From Angiostrongylus vasorum (Eukaryota; Nematoda; Chromadorea; Rhabditida; Metastrongylidae), in assembly GCA_018806985.1 (NCBI GenBank), contig JADANN010000289.1, forward strand, positions 186,001 to 250,000: 64,000 nucleotides of DNA, written 5' to 3'. Positions 37,560 to 49,329 of the stretch are shown here, piece after piece (position 1 is the stretch's first letter; each line of letters opens with the position of its first letter). Below the pieces are notes generated by a model that saw nothing but the letters and a program-made list of their open reading frames with translations, was not told where the DNA came from and searched no databases. The translations under genes and the position numbers were made by a program.

Positions 37560-38912
37560 CCGTATGAATAGCAAGATCAACGATGAAGTCCATTCACCTG
37601 TCACTTGTATCAACTGTACTCCCGTTGATCGTCGAGTGACTGGAGCGGGCGCCAGTAAATCTCCCTTTTTCTCTGTCACGTGCAAGAGTGGTCCAGTGGG
37701 TTCTGCTCACTCTAGGGACTTGACGAGTATCATATCTTTCTTCTAGGTTTCTCGTGAAAAACTCTGACCATCTAGTCGGTGGTCTCCTAACGGCTCCCTG
37801 TCCATCGGTTGCCATTCATATGCATTACGTGTCCGGCCCACCTTATCTTCGACTGTTTGGCGGATAGAACGGCATCTTTGACTTTTGATCGTCGACGCAG
37901 GTCGGAGCATCGGATCCCTTCCCTTACTTGTGTGAAACGGAGTACTCCTAGCAACGTCCTTTCGACTGCGCGTTCGATAACGCTGAGTGATCTTTCATCC
38001 TGCTTACGCAGCGACCAGGTTTTTGACACATACATTAGGGCAGGAAGTAGCGTTGAGACGAAAAGGTGGGCACGAAGTCGGGTGTTCTTTGTCTTCTTCA
38101 CTACATCCTCGATGTTCTTGAAATCTCCCCAAGCCACTCGCTTCTTCCTGCTCAACTCTGTAGCTAATTCGTTCATCATGTTAATTTCCCGACCTAGATA
38201 GACGTAACAGAAGCATTCGGAGATAATCGTTCCGTTGAGCGTGAATGGGGGCATACGAAACCAATCCGTTCCTCACGAACATCGTTTTCATGAGATTTAG
38301 TCGAAGACCAATCTTTCCACCGGCTCTATCAAAGTCAGCAAGCATACGTTCCGCTTGCTTAATGTTTGGTGCTATAAGGACAAAGCGATGATGCAACTGT
38401 CGACCATCGATTTTTATTCCCGTATTATTCCATTCCAATGTTCGCATGACGTTCTGGATGGTGGCGGTAAATGATTTTGGCGAGATGGTTTCGCCTTGCC
38501 TAACCCCTCTTTTGACGTCAATGTTAATATCGTTGTAGACTGGTGATATCTTGGTTGTGAAATTTTTTTTACAGCTCACGAAGAATCTTTATGTACTGAG
38601 TCAGGACTCCTTGACCATCAAGGGCTTAATGACTACTTCTATCTCAGTTGAGTCAAAAGCCTTCTTCAAATCGATGAATGTGATTCAGAGCGGTCTTTTT
38701 GCGCTCTCGCAATACTTTAATGAGTCTTGTTATCGTGTGGATGTGGTCCAATGTACTAAATCCTTTTCGAAACCCTGCTTTGTCAGATGGCTGCCCTTCG
38801 TCCACTGTTCTGTCAATCCTGTTTAAGATGACTCGAGTGAAAAGTTTGTAGACGACAGACAGCAAGCAGATTGGGCGATTGTTGCCGATATCGTGTAGGT
38901 GCCGATGTAAAC
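37560..38912 (-). pseudogene. RTE-clade non-LTR retrotransposon, 5'-truncated, reverse transcriptase part
   Basis: Minus-strand frames line up with the C-terminal half of an RTE endonuclease/reverse transcriptase polyprotein. In order: NRPICLLSVVYKLFTRVILN (about 38885-38825), DKAGFRKGFSTLDHIHT, VKRGVRQGETISPK (about 38510), KIDGRQLHHRF, KIGLRLNLMKTMF, then after a frame change FTLNGTIISE, YVYLGREINMMNELA, SKIRWAGHVMHMN and RPPTRWSEFFT near the end. The catalytic FADD box is gone: HHRF runs straight into VLIAPN, an in-frame loss of ADDI. With stops and at least three frame changes the copy is dead. The endonuclease half is missing, as expected for 5' truncation during target-primed insertion. 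Confidence 0.88.
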
Positions 38913-38924
38913 GACTTTAGAACT

Positions 38925-38990
38925 ATTAACGTTATATGAGTATAACCTCGTGTTTGCTGAAAAAAACGACGCATTTAGAAACGTTGATAT
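38925..38990. mobile_element. Penelope-like family 2 end fragment
   Basis: AACCTCGTGTTTGCTGAAAA and AACGACGCATTTAG match the outer arm of family 2 copies. It lies between the RTE relic and the mariner. Confidence 0.35.
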
Positions 38991-39031
38991 TTCGCTATTT
39001 TCTTGAAGAGCACATCTAAGGTTGTTGACTA

Positions 39032-40285
39032 TTAGGCAGCTCAGAAATGAATTAACTTCTTAAAATATTTATTGCATTTATTAGTGCTACAATATTCTTC
39101 GTACTTCGCAATATTATTTATCACTATAAAGTTGATTTTATGCTTTTTTAGGTGTACTTTCAAATTTTGCCGAAAGCCAAATTCTTTTTTTTTTTTACCA
39201 GTTTTGCAATTTTGCGTTCTGCAATTTTAGATGTCAAGAAAGAATTTTTTGTCAAAATTTCTTTTATGAGTTCAAACTCGGCCGTAGCGCAGCAGAGACG
39301 GCTCGATACATAAATCAATTTTGGGGTGAAGGTACTGCTGGAGAATTGATAGTGCAAATATGGTTCTGCAAATTCCGACCTGGTGATTTCGACCTCAGAG
39401 ATAAGGAAGGCCGAGGACGTTCCATTGAATTTGAAGACGACGATTTGAAGGCATTAGTAGAAGGAAACACACGAACAACTATTCGACAGCTTGGAGAACA
39501 GCTTGGCGTAAGCATAGGAACAATTTCCACTCACTTGAATCGCATAGGAAAGACAAAAAAAACTCAACAAATGGGTGGTGTTCGAATTAAACGATAATCA
39601 AAAAAATCGCAGTTTTGAAGTGTAGTCTTCTCTTATTCTGCACAACAAAAACGACCCTTTTCTGGATCGAATTGTGGCCTGCGAAGAGACGAAGATCCTG
39701 TTCAGAACCGGCGAAGTTCAATTTAACAGTTGGATTGCGATTGTGTTCCACAGCGCTTCCCAAAGCCAAAAATGTGCCCAAAAATGGCTATGGTGACTGT
39801 TTGGTGGCCCGCAGCCGGGCTGATTCATCACAGTTTTTTGAATCCAGGCGAAACGACTAAGGCAGGGAAGTGTTGCAAACAAATCGACGAAACGCACCGT
39901 AAGCTCCAAAAACAAAGACTGGCATTACTCATCAAAAAAAGGACCAGTCATTCTCCACAAGGCCGGCCTCACGTTGCGGAAGCAGCGCTGCAGAAGTTGA
40001 ACGAGCACCGACCTCTCACTTAGTGACTATCACTTCTTCACTCACCTTGAAAACTTGCTGCACGAGAAATGCTTCACCAACCACGATGACTCAAAATGCC
40101 TTCAACGAATTCATGACTTCAAGAACTCCAGAATTTTAGGCAGCTAAAATAAATAAAATTATTTCTTGTTGGCAAAGTCGGTTACATGTAAAAGGTTTTT
40201 TATTTTGGTAAGGTGTTGTTTGAAGCATGTTATGACACTTTAAATAATATAGCTAAGAACGCTCATTTATTTCTGAACTGTGTAA
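39032..40285 (+). mobile_element. mariner-family DNA transposon with terminal inverted repeats and TA target
   Basis: A 1254-bp element bounded by TA (39030-39031 and 40286-40287). The 5' end TTAGGCAGCTCAGAAATGA pairs imperfectly with the reverse complement of the 3' end, TTACACAGTTCAGAAATAAA. Size, TA target duplication and ends are as expected for mariner elements. The transposase inside is a pseudogene, described separately. The protein words are closest, from memory, to the Hsmar1-like group that includes the hookworm element bandit. Confidence 0.85.
39225..40140 (+). pseudogene. mariner transposase, frameshifted
   Basis: Begins MSRKNFLSKF at about 39229 and breaks at once in a T-rich run. 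It resumes as AAETARYINQFWGEGTAGE and FCKFRPGDFDL, then the second DNA-binding motif RQLGEQLGVSIGTISTHLNR (about 39484-39546) and IGKTKKTQQ. After another shift come LLLFCTTKTT and FWIEL, then KPKMCPKMAMVTVWW and AAGLIHHSFLNPGETTKAG (about 39760-39870), IDETHRKLQKQR, GRPHVAEAALQKLNE (about 39960-40005) and, in a further frame, INDFKNSRIL-type sequence near 40120. The catalytic Asp blocks are damaged: the TGDEKW segment is unreadable and HDNARPH reads as SPQGRPH. It cannot make an active enzyme. Confidence 0.85.
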
Positions 40286-40287
40286 TA

Positions 40288-40930
40288 CTGTACATCATTT
40301 ATTCACAACAACTGACGTTTCAGTGGATTCCACTTCTTTCAGAGCCTGAAAAGTGGTGTTAGCCACAACCTAGCCAGCGAAACACCTTAATAACTTTGAC
40401 AGAAAAGCAATGGTACCTAATTTTTTAATCGCATTAAACATAGAACAGCTTCATCACGTACTTGCCGCTCACTTTGAGTCTTCCACTGAGTATGTCACGT
40501 GGAAAACAACCTCGCAGAGTTCACATGGAAATGTAATGTCCCCCTCACATTGGAATATCATCCTTAAATATCATGTGAGTTCACACGTGATAACGAGGCA
40601 TTCCTCCCTGCATTTCATTTTCGGATCCTTGGAATGTATTCGGAATGCTTCGAGAATTTTGTGCGGAGGTGTTTGAGATTCCCGTGCGAGGTTGGTGATT
40701 TCTGCTTCAAAAATCTTCTCCATTGTGTCTCTGTTCCCTGTGCGGGCTTAGTGGGGTATTTGGTTTCACTTTGAATTTGCGAACTAGGTGTTCTTTATTA
40801 CGGATGCATAGTGGTCTACAGGCTAACGTATTCTTCGCTAACGCTTTACATGAACTCAGGTATACCGTGCTTCAAATCATGCAATCGCCGACCCTAGCGT
40901 TAGCGCAAACGAGCTATATGGTCTCTTTGA
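40288..40930 (-). mobile_element. Penelope-like relic with decayed GIY-YIG domain
   Basis: Abuts the mariner's 3' end. It starts with a minus-strand hammerhead-like motif at 40309-40346. Beyond that, nucleotide similarity to 32880-33180 is visible: GGAATGCTTCGAGAATTTTG, CACTTTGAATTTGCG, GGATGCATAGTGGTCTACAG and TGAACTCAGGTATACC occur in the same order. So this is the same GIY-YIG coding region, minus orientation, broken in every frame. Confidence 0.6.
40309..40346 (-). ncRNA. Hammerhead-ribozyme-like motif with an alternative stem II
   Basis: Read on the minus strand: GGCT, CTGAAAGA, then a perfect five-pair stem II, AGTGG/CCACT, with an AAT loop, GAAA, CGTC, AGTT. Stem II differs completely from the GGCG/CGCC type yet still pairs. 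Confidence 0.42.
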
Positions 40931-41019
40931 GGGTTCGGTGGTATCTCGACCAAACATCAGTAAATAACCTTTGCCTAATAATCATTTGCTGGTATCTTAG
41001 TTTGGCAACACAACAGTTT

Positions 41020-41200
41020 TAGTTTCGAAGATCGACTTTCTATTAACCTCGGCAATGGATAATAAACCTGTCGTTCTCTTTTTTTCAAGCAATCGCGAGA
41101 TTGTTATTTATCACACGTTTACTTCCTAACACATGGAACACATACAACACAACGGTGGCTGACGTTTCGGTAGTATCGCCTTCTTCAGAGCCGTTTCTTA
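41020..41200 (-). mobile_element. Penelope-like terminal repeat, family 2
   Basis: Outer end GATCGACTTTCTATTAACCT, arm CAAGCAATCGCGAGATTGTT, then a minus-strand motif at 41157-41192 with intact CTGAAGA, GAAA and AACGTCAGCC but a weakened stem II. Confidence 0.55.
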
Positions 41201-41249
41201 TCACCTTCCACTGAGGAAGAACAGCCGGTCAGAGTCGCATATGGTTGAT

Positions 41250-41470
41250 GACATCATGCGGATAGTTCGTTTCGCCTGTCTCTCACCTAGTTTTCTACTC
41301 TTTTCCGGAACGTATTGGCCCCAGCAAAAGGTAATAGCGCGTGCGTTCGTTCCCCACCGCAGACAACCGCGGTCAAGAGATTTACAAATATCCCAGCATC
41401 ATTGTAGTTGTATTTCACCTCACCCTGCCGTGGATAATTGTAATAGGCAACAAATAAAGAAGTTAACACA
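41250..41470 (+). repeat. SINE-C copy (tRNA-derived), longest in the window
   Basis: GACATCATGCGGATAGTTCG head with an insertion, GTTCGTTCCCCACCGC B-box region, AGACAACCGCGGTCAAG hairpin, ACAAATATCCCAGCATC and GTTGTATTTCACCTC tail. Confidence 0.65.
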
Positions 41471-41674
41471 ACAGTTTTTGTAGCATAGTATCACGTTGAA
41501 AGCGCTACTATTGGATATGACACTTTATACGCACAGTCAAAAGAGCGGAAAAAATAACTGAGTGTTCAATAGATTAAAGATCGAAAATAACTTCATGTTT
41601 TCTGTACGAAAGTAACACAAAAAGAAGAAGAGTCAGTGCGGTAGGGGTCCACTCACAAATAGACTTTTGCATTT

Positions 41675-43250
41675 TCATTCTTCAACAACGGGCATTTTGT
41701 TTTGAAATATGAGTTCTGCTCGATGATGGTTTTTCGTCACTCTTTCAATTTCAACAATATGATACTGCAGATGTTTTATCAACGTTGGTTCCTCGAGAAC
41801 ATCCTTTCCCGTATTTAAGCCCCTATGAAGCCCAAGGCAATCTCCTTTATCTGCAAATGAGACTGTGTAAAATTATCAACCAGCATTAAAAATACACGGC
41901 AAAAAGGGTGATGTGGTTTCAGACAGTGCAAATGAGAGTGATAGCGGTTAGCACTCAATACCGAATTATACACAATTTAATACTCAACAATTCCAACTGA
42001 TTCAAGAGACATTGTCGTGAAATTTGTATTTTATGTCGCTTAGAACATTAAATATAGAAACAGGTTTTTTTACATCGATACAGGGGATAAAATCTCATGG
42101 AAAAGCATTCATTTAAAACTCTACTAAAGTAAAACGAGGCTTGCTTTATGTTGATGCTCTGTTTCTGTTTGTGTGATGTTATTTGTCGTCGCAAAATTAC
42201 GGATGAGAATATGGTTGAAGTCAGCCACCAAATTGAGTGAGAACTTATACAAACAATGTTTTCTGCGCGGCCCAAGGATGACACACCTTGTGTGGCCACA
42301 TTCAATTCGTGTTGCCTAAACAAACGTTGGCCGAAATTTTATACGACGATAGTCCAGCGAGTGACAGTACGTTCTAATATATTCTAATGCAATGGCAGTC
42401 TATCATTCTTTCTCACTGAAATAAATAACCGCAGTAATTCATGGAAAAGTTTGTTTTCAGGTCAAAAAAAGTTTGCGTGCTGGGTTTGATACTTAGATGG
42501 TCCATCTCCAGATCTTGTTTTCTTCCATTTGTTTTATCTTATTCTACTTGTTCTGTTGTAATGCAGTGATCACCCGTTGAGGTAGTCGAGCTAGTACCTG
42601 GCTTCAGTTGAAAACTTAGGGATTCGTTGATTCGTTGACATGATTAATGCTGCTTGAGCATCATTTCCCACGGGAAATCGAGGGAACCGAGCTAAGGTAT
42701 TCTCACATCGTCATCACATACTGTTGTCGTCTTTCTTAGTCGGTGTTGATATTAATGCCCTTCGATTTGGATTCTTTCAGAACGAGAGCTATTCCTGTGA
42801 CGGCAACAAATCCTTCGAATAGTTGATTAACTACTCACAGACAACGTAGTCATCTGAACACCTACAGTAGTGAACTATTTTTGCAACCGCTGAACTCTTT
42901 CTCAGCGACACTAGAGAAGCTTATGAAGCTCCGTAGCTCATTACAAACTATACTGTCCGAAGAGAAATCTCTTTGAGATGGTTCGCTTTGCTATACCTAT
43001 TAAGACATCCATTCTATTCATCGAAACGGTTCGTCTCTTCTTAACAACTCTAGGGATATCGCCACAAAAATATTGAATGACAAAGAGCTAGAATTTTGAG
43101 ATTCCTGACAGGTATAAAGATGGTCTTTTACATTTTTTCTGGAGGAAATCAATAAGTGATGTAACAAAAGCAGTCTGTGGTATTGTCGGCACACTCGTAT
43201 CTGGTTGTGCCGGTTTCGAATAGATAAGATAACAAAGTTGTGCACGTTCC
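41675..43250 (-). CDS. Partial gene of unknown identity (at least three candidate exons)
   Basis: The terminal exon 41850-41675 is well supported: acceptor TTTGCAG, 57 codons, stop TGA. The protein has KGDCLGLHRGLNTGKDVLEE followed by a probably helical end (HIVEIERVTKNHHRAELIF). A 29-bp exon at 42315-42287, with TTTGTTTAG acceptor and GTGTGT donor, joins it in phase and adds QHELNVATQ. A further frame at 43250-43132 (ERAQLCYLIYSKPAQPDTS ... LIDFLQKK) ends at a fair donor, but its phase requires one more exon between. No known domain is recognised. The gene runs divergently from the zinc transporter that begins at 43643, so the first exon and a shared promoter region should lie between about 43250 and 43640. 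Confidence 0.5.
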
Positions 43251-43642
43251 CTTACTCATTGAACGCAACATATCGGAAAATGAATGAGTCGACAGCACTT
43301 TTAACTAATAAGTGAGTTGAAATTTAAAATATTCAAGTTTAAGTTTCGAGTCGCGGCTTTTATTAGAATACACGCTATTACCACTGCACAATACTGTCCT
43401 CCCAGCTGTTCACATCTCCACTTACCATAATTGGAAGCGTTGTTGAGCGTCGAACTGTGATCGATGGACACTGAAGGATTCAGTCCCCAGCACAGCCATC
43501 CCAGCTGAGCAACATTGCGACATCTCCAGCTACTCTGGAATCAAATCTTTTAGTAAACCAAAGCCACTTCAAAGGCAATAAATCGTCTAAGGCTATTTCT
43601 TCGACTTATTGCTTCAATAATTAAATTCACTACAAGTCAACA

Positions 43643-46600
43643 ATGAATCTAATGTGTCTCGAGCCAACGGGTTCACCGAATATTAGTGACATAGTTGCAA
43701 AGAAAATTAACAAAGACTTTAGTGATTCTAAATTAAGTTACTCGATGAATAATGGAATTACAACAAGTTGTGGCAAGTAGTAAGAGAGCTTCTACCAACC
43801 TTGCTTATAACTGTCTAGGAATTCTTTGTAATTTCGGTATCAAAATTTTCTGTAATTCACTTTGCTCTAAATTCCAGTGGCCAGAACTACAACGCCACCG
43901 AAGAAAGCAGTAATCACTTTCATTGTCATGACGAACCCAGCAGAGATGACAACGGAAGATCAGTTCAAGCCGCTCGGGTTTTATGGATTTCCCTTGGGAC
44001 ATGCTTATTCTTTATGATATGCGAAGTTGTTGGTGGTTTCTGGGCAAAATCGTTGGCGATTGTAACCGATGCGGCGCATTTGGTGAATTTTGATAGTGGT
44101 TTTTTACACAGCACTGGCCGCCACTTATTCTTCATTTAGAAGTAATTTTACAAAGAGGTATCGGATTAACGATTTACATGTGGACAACGTAGTTCAATCT
44201 TATTTTGATCTCATTTTCCTGACTTATCCGCGGGTTCTTAAGAAAATTGGAGTCCTTGTAGAAGAATACGCTACTAATTCGAATGAAAGACCTCGTAGAT
44301 CCCTTTCTATTCATTCAATTCAAGATCAGCTGGGTGCACTGTAATCCAATGTCGAAAACTTTCGGCATTTCTTCTGATCATGGCGGTGACAATTTTTGAA
44401 GAAAATCTTATGTTTGTATTCCAATTTCGTACAATTTTGAGCTAGCGAACCTGAAGTAATGTGTTGAATTTCAAATATTCACCGAAACAATCACCTCGAA
44501 TAACTCCAAGCGACGGGGAAAAACAGGTTCTATGAAAAAAAAAAAGATAGCTCTGGTTTATCGTGCAATGCCCAAGTCCGATATGACTAACCTTAATTGA
44601 TCAACAAAAAACCAGAATGTGGTTAAAAAAAGGAAAAAAACGGGGCCACGAAACCTGCAACATCCACTGATCATCTACTGATGTTAGCATGAGCATTTCA
44701 AACAGTTACTAGGCATCTATAGCATCAAGAAACTTTGGATGTTCTTTGTTTTCCAGCTTACTGATTTTGCTTCAATTCTGATTTCATTGTTCTCCATCTA
44801 CATTGCGTCTAAGCCACCCTCACAACGAATGAGCTTCGGTTTCTACAGGGCAGGTAGATGCACTGGTCACTGCCTCAATTCTAATCTTAATATATCACAT
44901 CATAAAAAGCAAGTATAGAAATTGCAATCAACAAGTGGTGAGAGAAAAAAGACTATGATTTGTGCACTTATTAACGCATTTTTACAATTCGAAACGGCTA
45001 AGGAAACTAATTCTGAACTGTCAGCATGTGATTAAGGATCTAAAATGGAAATAAAACTTTCTGAGGGAGCACTGAAATCCATAGTTTTAACTTTATAGCT
45101 GACGTCAGGCGCAACAGCTTTACTAACCTGCTCACAGAAAATTAAAGGGGCCAGCCTCTTCTTAAGAAGACTTGACGACCGGGATATCTTGCTTTCCATT
45201 CAGAATTTCTGCTTCGTACTTAACCTGCAGGAGTGCGCACTAGCTTTCGAAAATCATGTTACAACACTTTTTGAGTTTTTGAGGCGAAAGTTATTAGTGA
45301 CCCAACACATTAGCAAACGAAAAATTGATTGAGAGGTTAACTATTTCTAATCGTGAAACCCATTATTTCTTTAAAAAGGATTATTTTAAATAGCTTGGAA
45401 TGTTCAGAAGTCCTGGGAGCTTTCTTTTCTGTGTTTCTAATCTGGATAGTGACGGCCGTCCTTGTCGTGTTGGCCATCCTACGAATGGTTAATCAGGATT
45501 ATGAGATCAACTCTACTGTCATGGCTGTCACGGCTACCATAGGGGTTGCTGTAAACCTGATGTGAGTTTCTAATGTTTTTTCTTGTGCTTTTTTTATGTT
45601 CCACTTTCCTCTCATTATTAACCTGAGTGCACCCTTTTGACACTCAAAGTTACTAGTTAATTCAAGGAGGGCCGGCAGATGTAACGCTGTCTCCGTATCC
45701 GTAGTATAAAACAATTCTGGCTTTTCAAAGGACTCGTTTCCAATCAGATTTGCATCATTTGTTGAAATAGTCGATTTTGCCATTTCTTTTAAATAACACT
45801 CTTTGGGTTTCTATGTTTACTCTGCCAAATATTTGTTTTGAGGCATTTGTAATATGAAACAGTTTCGTTCAATTGACGTTTACTAGATTTCTTTTAGCAT
45901 GGGTGTTATGCTCTACTTTGGTGGTCATTCGCATTCTCACGGTGGACGGAGTGATGCTCATTATCATACACATCACACTGGGAGGAATGATGAAGAAAAT
46001 GGTACGAGATCGAGAATTCGTCATTTAATGAAGGATCGGTCAAATTTTTTCTTTTCTCTACTACTTAAGCTTAGTCATGCTCCACTTTTTTTTCTTGATT
46101 TTACATCTTGGAAAACCTAGTGCAAATATGCAACCCGGACACGCGTCCAAAATCGAACGACCATAGCAACATTCTTTTCACCTATCAATTGCTTAAAGTC
46201 AACTTCCGAATTACTTATTAAAACAGTCGTGTTAAAACTAGCAAATCTTCTTTTTCAATTTTCTGAAATTAAAACGACCCAGCTTCACATGTTGGGCTGA
46301 TCCAAACATTTTTTTTCTTCGATTCGTTTTCTATCATCCGTCATTCACAAAAACTTTCGGAGTTGTGTGTACGTCCAGTTGTACCCCAAGCCTTTGCCTT
46401 CTTCATAAGTCTCGCCCTGTGCTGGATGAGTCGATTCTCTCAGAAATTCCGGTACGGCTCTGTCATGGCGCTCCCAAATCTTCACTACACTCAGTTGCGC
46501 TTTTGTGGATTTGAGGGACGTTTTACCAGACAACTCAGGTGTCAATTTGCCGTACGTGTATGAATGGAGAGCTTGGTTAGTATGATGAAGAGCGGAAGCA

Positions 46601-48951
46601 ACGAGCACGTGGTTATTGAACCTCTGACATCTCCAACCATTGCGCACCCAAATCTATATGTTAACTAACACATTTACCACTCCGGCGACAATGCCCTAAT
46701 CTCGGGTTTGTTGCGGTCTGGATGACGTCGAACTTTCAGCCTTTGGGAACTTCCTGGTTTTTTGAAAATAGAGGATAATTTTTTAGTAACTAAGCGACAT
46801 CGTTGGTTACTAACATAGATGGTTCGTAGAAAAAAAAAAACATCGCTTTGCAATGGTGTGAATGATGTTCAGGGTGCTATTTAATTCTCTATTTCAGTAT
46901 TTTTTATACTCTTACACTCCATATGGCAACTATCATTAATTGTAGCAATTAGAATTGAAATAGTGCTGTATATGCATGGCATAAATATATGCGTAGTAAA
47001 CATCTCATTTGTTTTTTCAGCAATTGCGAGGTTGTTATTCAGCACTGATACGCATCGGTTTACCCTTCCAGGCTCTGAAGAAAGCTATACTGCCCAAACG
47101 TCAGCTACCGTTGTGTTGTATGTGTTGTTTTTGTAATGAAGTAAACATGTGCTGAATAACAACTTCGCGATTGCTGAGACAGAAAACGAGGTATTCATTA
47201 CCCAATGCCGAGGTTAGTAGAAAGTCGAGCTTGGGAACTATATGTCTAGTAAGTCTGTAGAATAGAAATTTGCAGATTTTTTCTATATTTCGAAGTTCAG
47301 AATAGAGCTTTTGTTTACCAACGCCCAGAACAATATATGTCTTCTACAAACTATCAGATGACAACAAAAAGGTTTGGGGGTATAGTTCTGTCTGTTGAAA
47401 TAAACCAGCGGGAAGAAAATTAGACCAGTAGGTGTTATGCCAGCGATCCCGGCGAAACCATTATGACACCCATAGGTGTAACTCGTCATAAGAGTGCTAG
47501 AAAATTAATGCAGTGAAAATGTAGCACTTAACTTGTTTATGCAAAGCGAGCTCCAATAAAAATGAAAGTAGGAAATAATCATTGCTACGGGGCGTGTGTG
47601 GCGCAGTGGTCGGAGGCGCCCTGCAGAACACATGGGATCGGTATCCGCGCCCATGGCCCACCAAGCTCTCCATCCCTCCGCGGCTGGCAAATTGGCACCA
47701 GACTTGTCTGGAAGGATGGCAGCGCTGGCTCAATACATCGGTAGGCCAGGAGTCAGTGTAAAGGTCAGATATGCATTTAATCACTTCCAACGATACTCAA
47801 AGAAGTCGAATGCATGGCGCATCCCTCAGGGATTCATCAACGCTGTGAGCTTTATCCTTTATTATCCTTCAATCATTGCTGCGGAACAAATCAGACATTG
47901 ATTAAAGAAAAGTAAGTCACTTTTATGACGAAACTTCTGCTTAATGATTAAGGCGAGGTCCACTACGAAGGAAATCGAGAAGAACTGAAATTGATCTGTT
48001 GAAAATGTCTTAGAAACTCCTTAGAAACGCAGTTGATTATAGCGTTTTCAGGCAGTCATTCTTCCGATGAACGGAATATCAACGTCAGGGCCGCATTCAT
48101 TCATGTCATTGGCGATTTAATTCAAAGCATCGGTGTACTCATTGCTGCTCTTATTATTTTTTTTTCAATGTATGATGGCTTTACTAATAGAATAATTTGG
48201 AACACCAAAAAAAGCTGACTAGGAAAGTGAAAATCATAAATTCGAATTTTCTAGAGAGACTGGGCCATTGTTGATCCAATCTGCACTCTTATATTCTCTG
48301 TTATTGTACTTTGTACAACAATGTATGTTCTAAGAGATGCGACAGTTGTTCTCCTTGAAGGTTAGTTCGAACATTTTCAAAGACTTGTTAGTGTTTTTGA
48401 TTGTTTAAAAGTTGTCTTATGAAAAAACTCATCGTAAATGCCACTTTACTTCAGCTGCATCATGCCTTCTATGCAGTTGGAATGTACTCATGTGTAGTTG
48501 GTCTCTTTATTAGATTTGCTTAATAATACTCAATAGTTTATTGCAAATAAAAGACATCTTAATTCACACAAAGAACTTGTACGCTTTTTAGGAAGACCTA
48601 GTACTATTGACTTTTCGAATGTATTCACTTCTTTGGAGCAGATTAAAGGTGTAAGAAAAGTGCACGATTTGAGAATTTGGGCACTGACAATGGATAAGGT
48701 AAATTCGATTTTCAACTTGAACTCGGTTAGAAGCAGGATGGCGTGAAAAAAAGCAAAGGAAGGAAAAATGATTTCTTTTACAGCTAGCCATTTCGGTTCA
48801 TCTGGAAGTAGCACAACCAGAAATTGCTCAATCCGTATTGCGTGAAACTCGTACCATGCTCAAGCAGGTGTACGGTGTCCACGAAAGCACCGTGCAAATA
48901 GAAGTTTATGTTGCTGAGAAGGATTGTGGTCGTTGTGATATCCCCAAATGA
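43643..48951 (+). CDS. Cation diffusion facilitator, ZnT2/3/4/8-like zinc transporter (nine exons)
   Basis: Proton-coupled Zn2+ exporter of the SLC30 family, which moves zinc from cytosol into vesicles or out of the cell. Exons: 43643-43779, 43878-44082, 44757-44853, 45408-45561, 45898-46001, 48052-48169, 48257-48360, 48592-48698, 48784-48951; 397 aa, all in phase. The polar N-terminus (about 65 aa) has HFHCH. TM1-2 begin ARVLWISLGTCLFFICE; HLLTD (113-117) and HVIGD (250-254) are the paired HxxxD zinc sites of TM2 and TM5, the zinc-selective pattern. The loop between TM4 and TM5 is His-rich (GGHSHSHGG ... HYHTHHTG, about 204-222). The cytosolic C-terminal domain carries VRKVHDLRIWALT, GVHESTVQIEV and ends CGRCDIPK. 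Exon 7 uses AG at 48256. The C. elegans relatives TTM-1 and CDF-2 belong to this group; which one is orthologous cannot be decided here. Confidence 0.93.
46375..46580 (+). repeat. Dispersed repeat G, copy 1
   Basis: In intron 5 of the zinc transporter. GCTGGATGAGTCGATTCTCT, GAAATTCCGGTACGGC and ATGGCGCTCCCA match the order seen in the copies at 49330, 51860 and 59640, all in the same orientation. Confidence 0.5.
46985..47240. mobile_element. Penelope-like terminal repeat pair, family 2 (inverted)
   Basis: In intron 5 of the zinc transporter. TTTTCAGCAATTGCGAGGTT on the left is mirrored by AACTTCGCGATTGCTGAGAC on the right, with a decayed motif at 47071-47106 between. It ends with AGGTTAGTAGAAAGTCGAGC. 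Confidence 0.55.
47588..47885 (+). repeat. SINE-A copy (tRNA-derived)
   Basis: In intron 5 of the zinc transporter, 170 bases before exon 6. The head GTGTGGCGCAGTGGTCGGAG holds the A box and GGGATCGGTATCC the B-box region. The body AAATTGGCACCAGACTTGTC and the tail AATGCATGGCGCATCCCTCA match 61610-61890 closely. The open frames on both strands over it are repeat sequence. Confidence 0.75.
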
Positions 48952-49329
48952 ACAAACATCTTTAAGCATCACGTCTGTCAACATGGTTGTTATGTTCATT
49001 AATGTGGTGTCGTCAGTCCTTTTCTTTTTCATCTCGCCTACTTTTCATCCATGTCAAATAATCATTACATCGCATAATTCAGTGGGTCCTATTTTACGGT
49101 TTTTCGAGGAGTTGCGCCATTGAAAAGAATAAAATCTGCCATGCGTTGTGTTAGGAGAATCCAAGAGCTCAAGGTCTTTAAATAACGCGCCCTTGGCTTG
49201 TCAAAGAGTATTTTATTTATTTCGTTTATTTATACGACCAGCGTTCACATATTGTACGAATCAGAGCACTTCTTTCATTCGATCCGTTATCTCGCATTCG
49301 TCACACACCAATATCTTCGGATCTGCATG

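Noticed and set aside
37809..38201. 130-codon plus-strand frame
   Set aside because: Antisense to the RTE reverse transcriptase relic.
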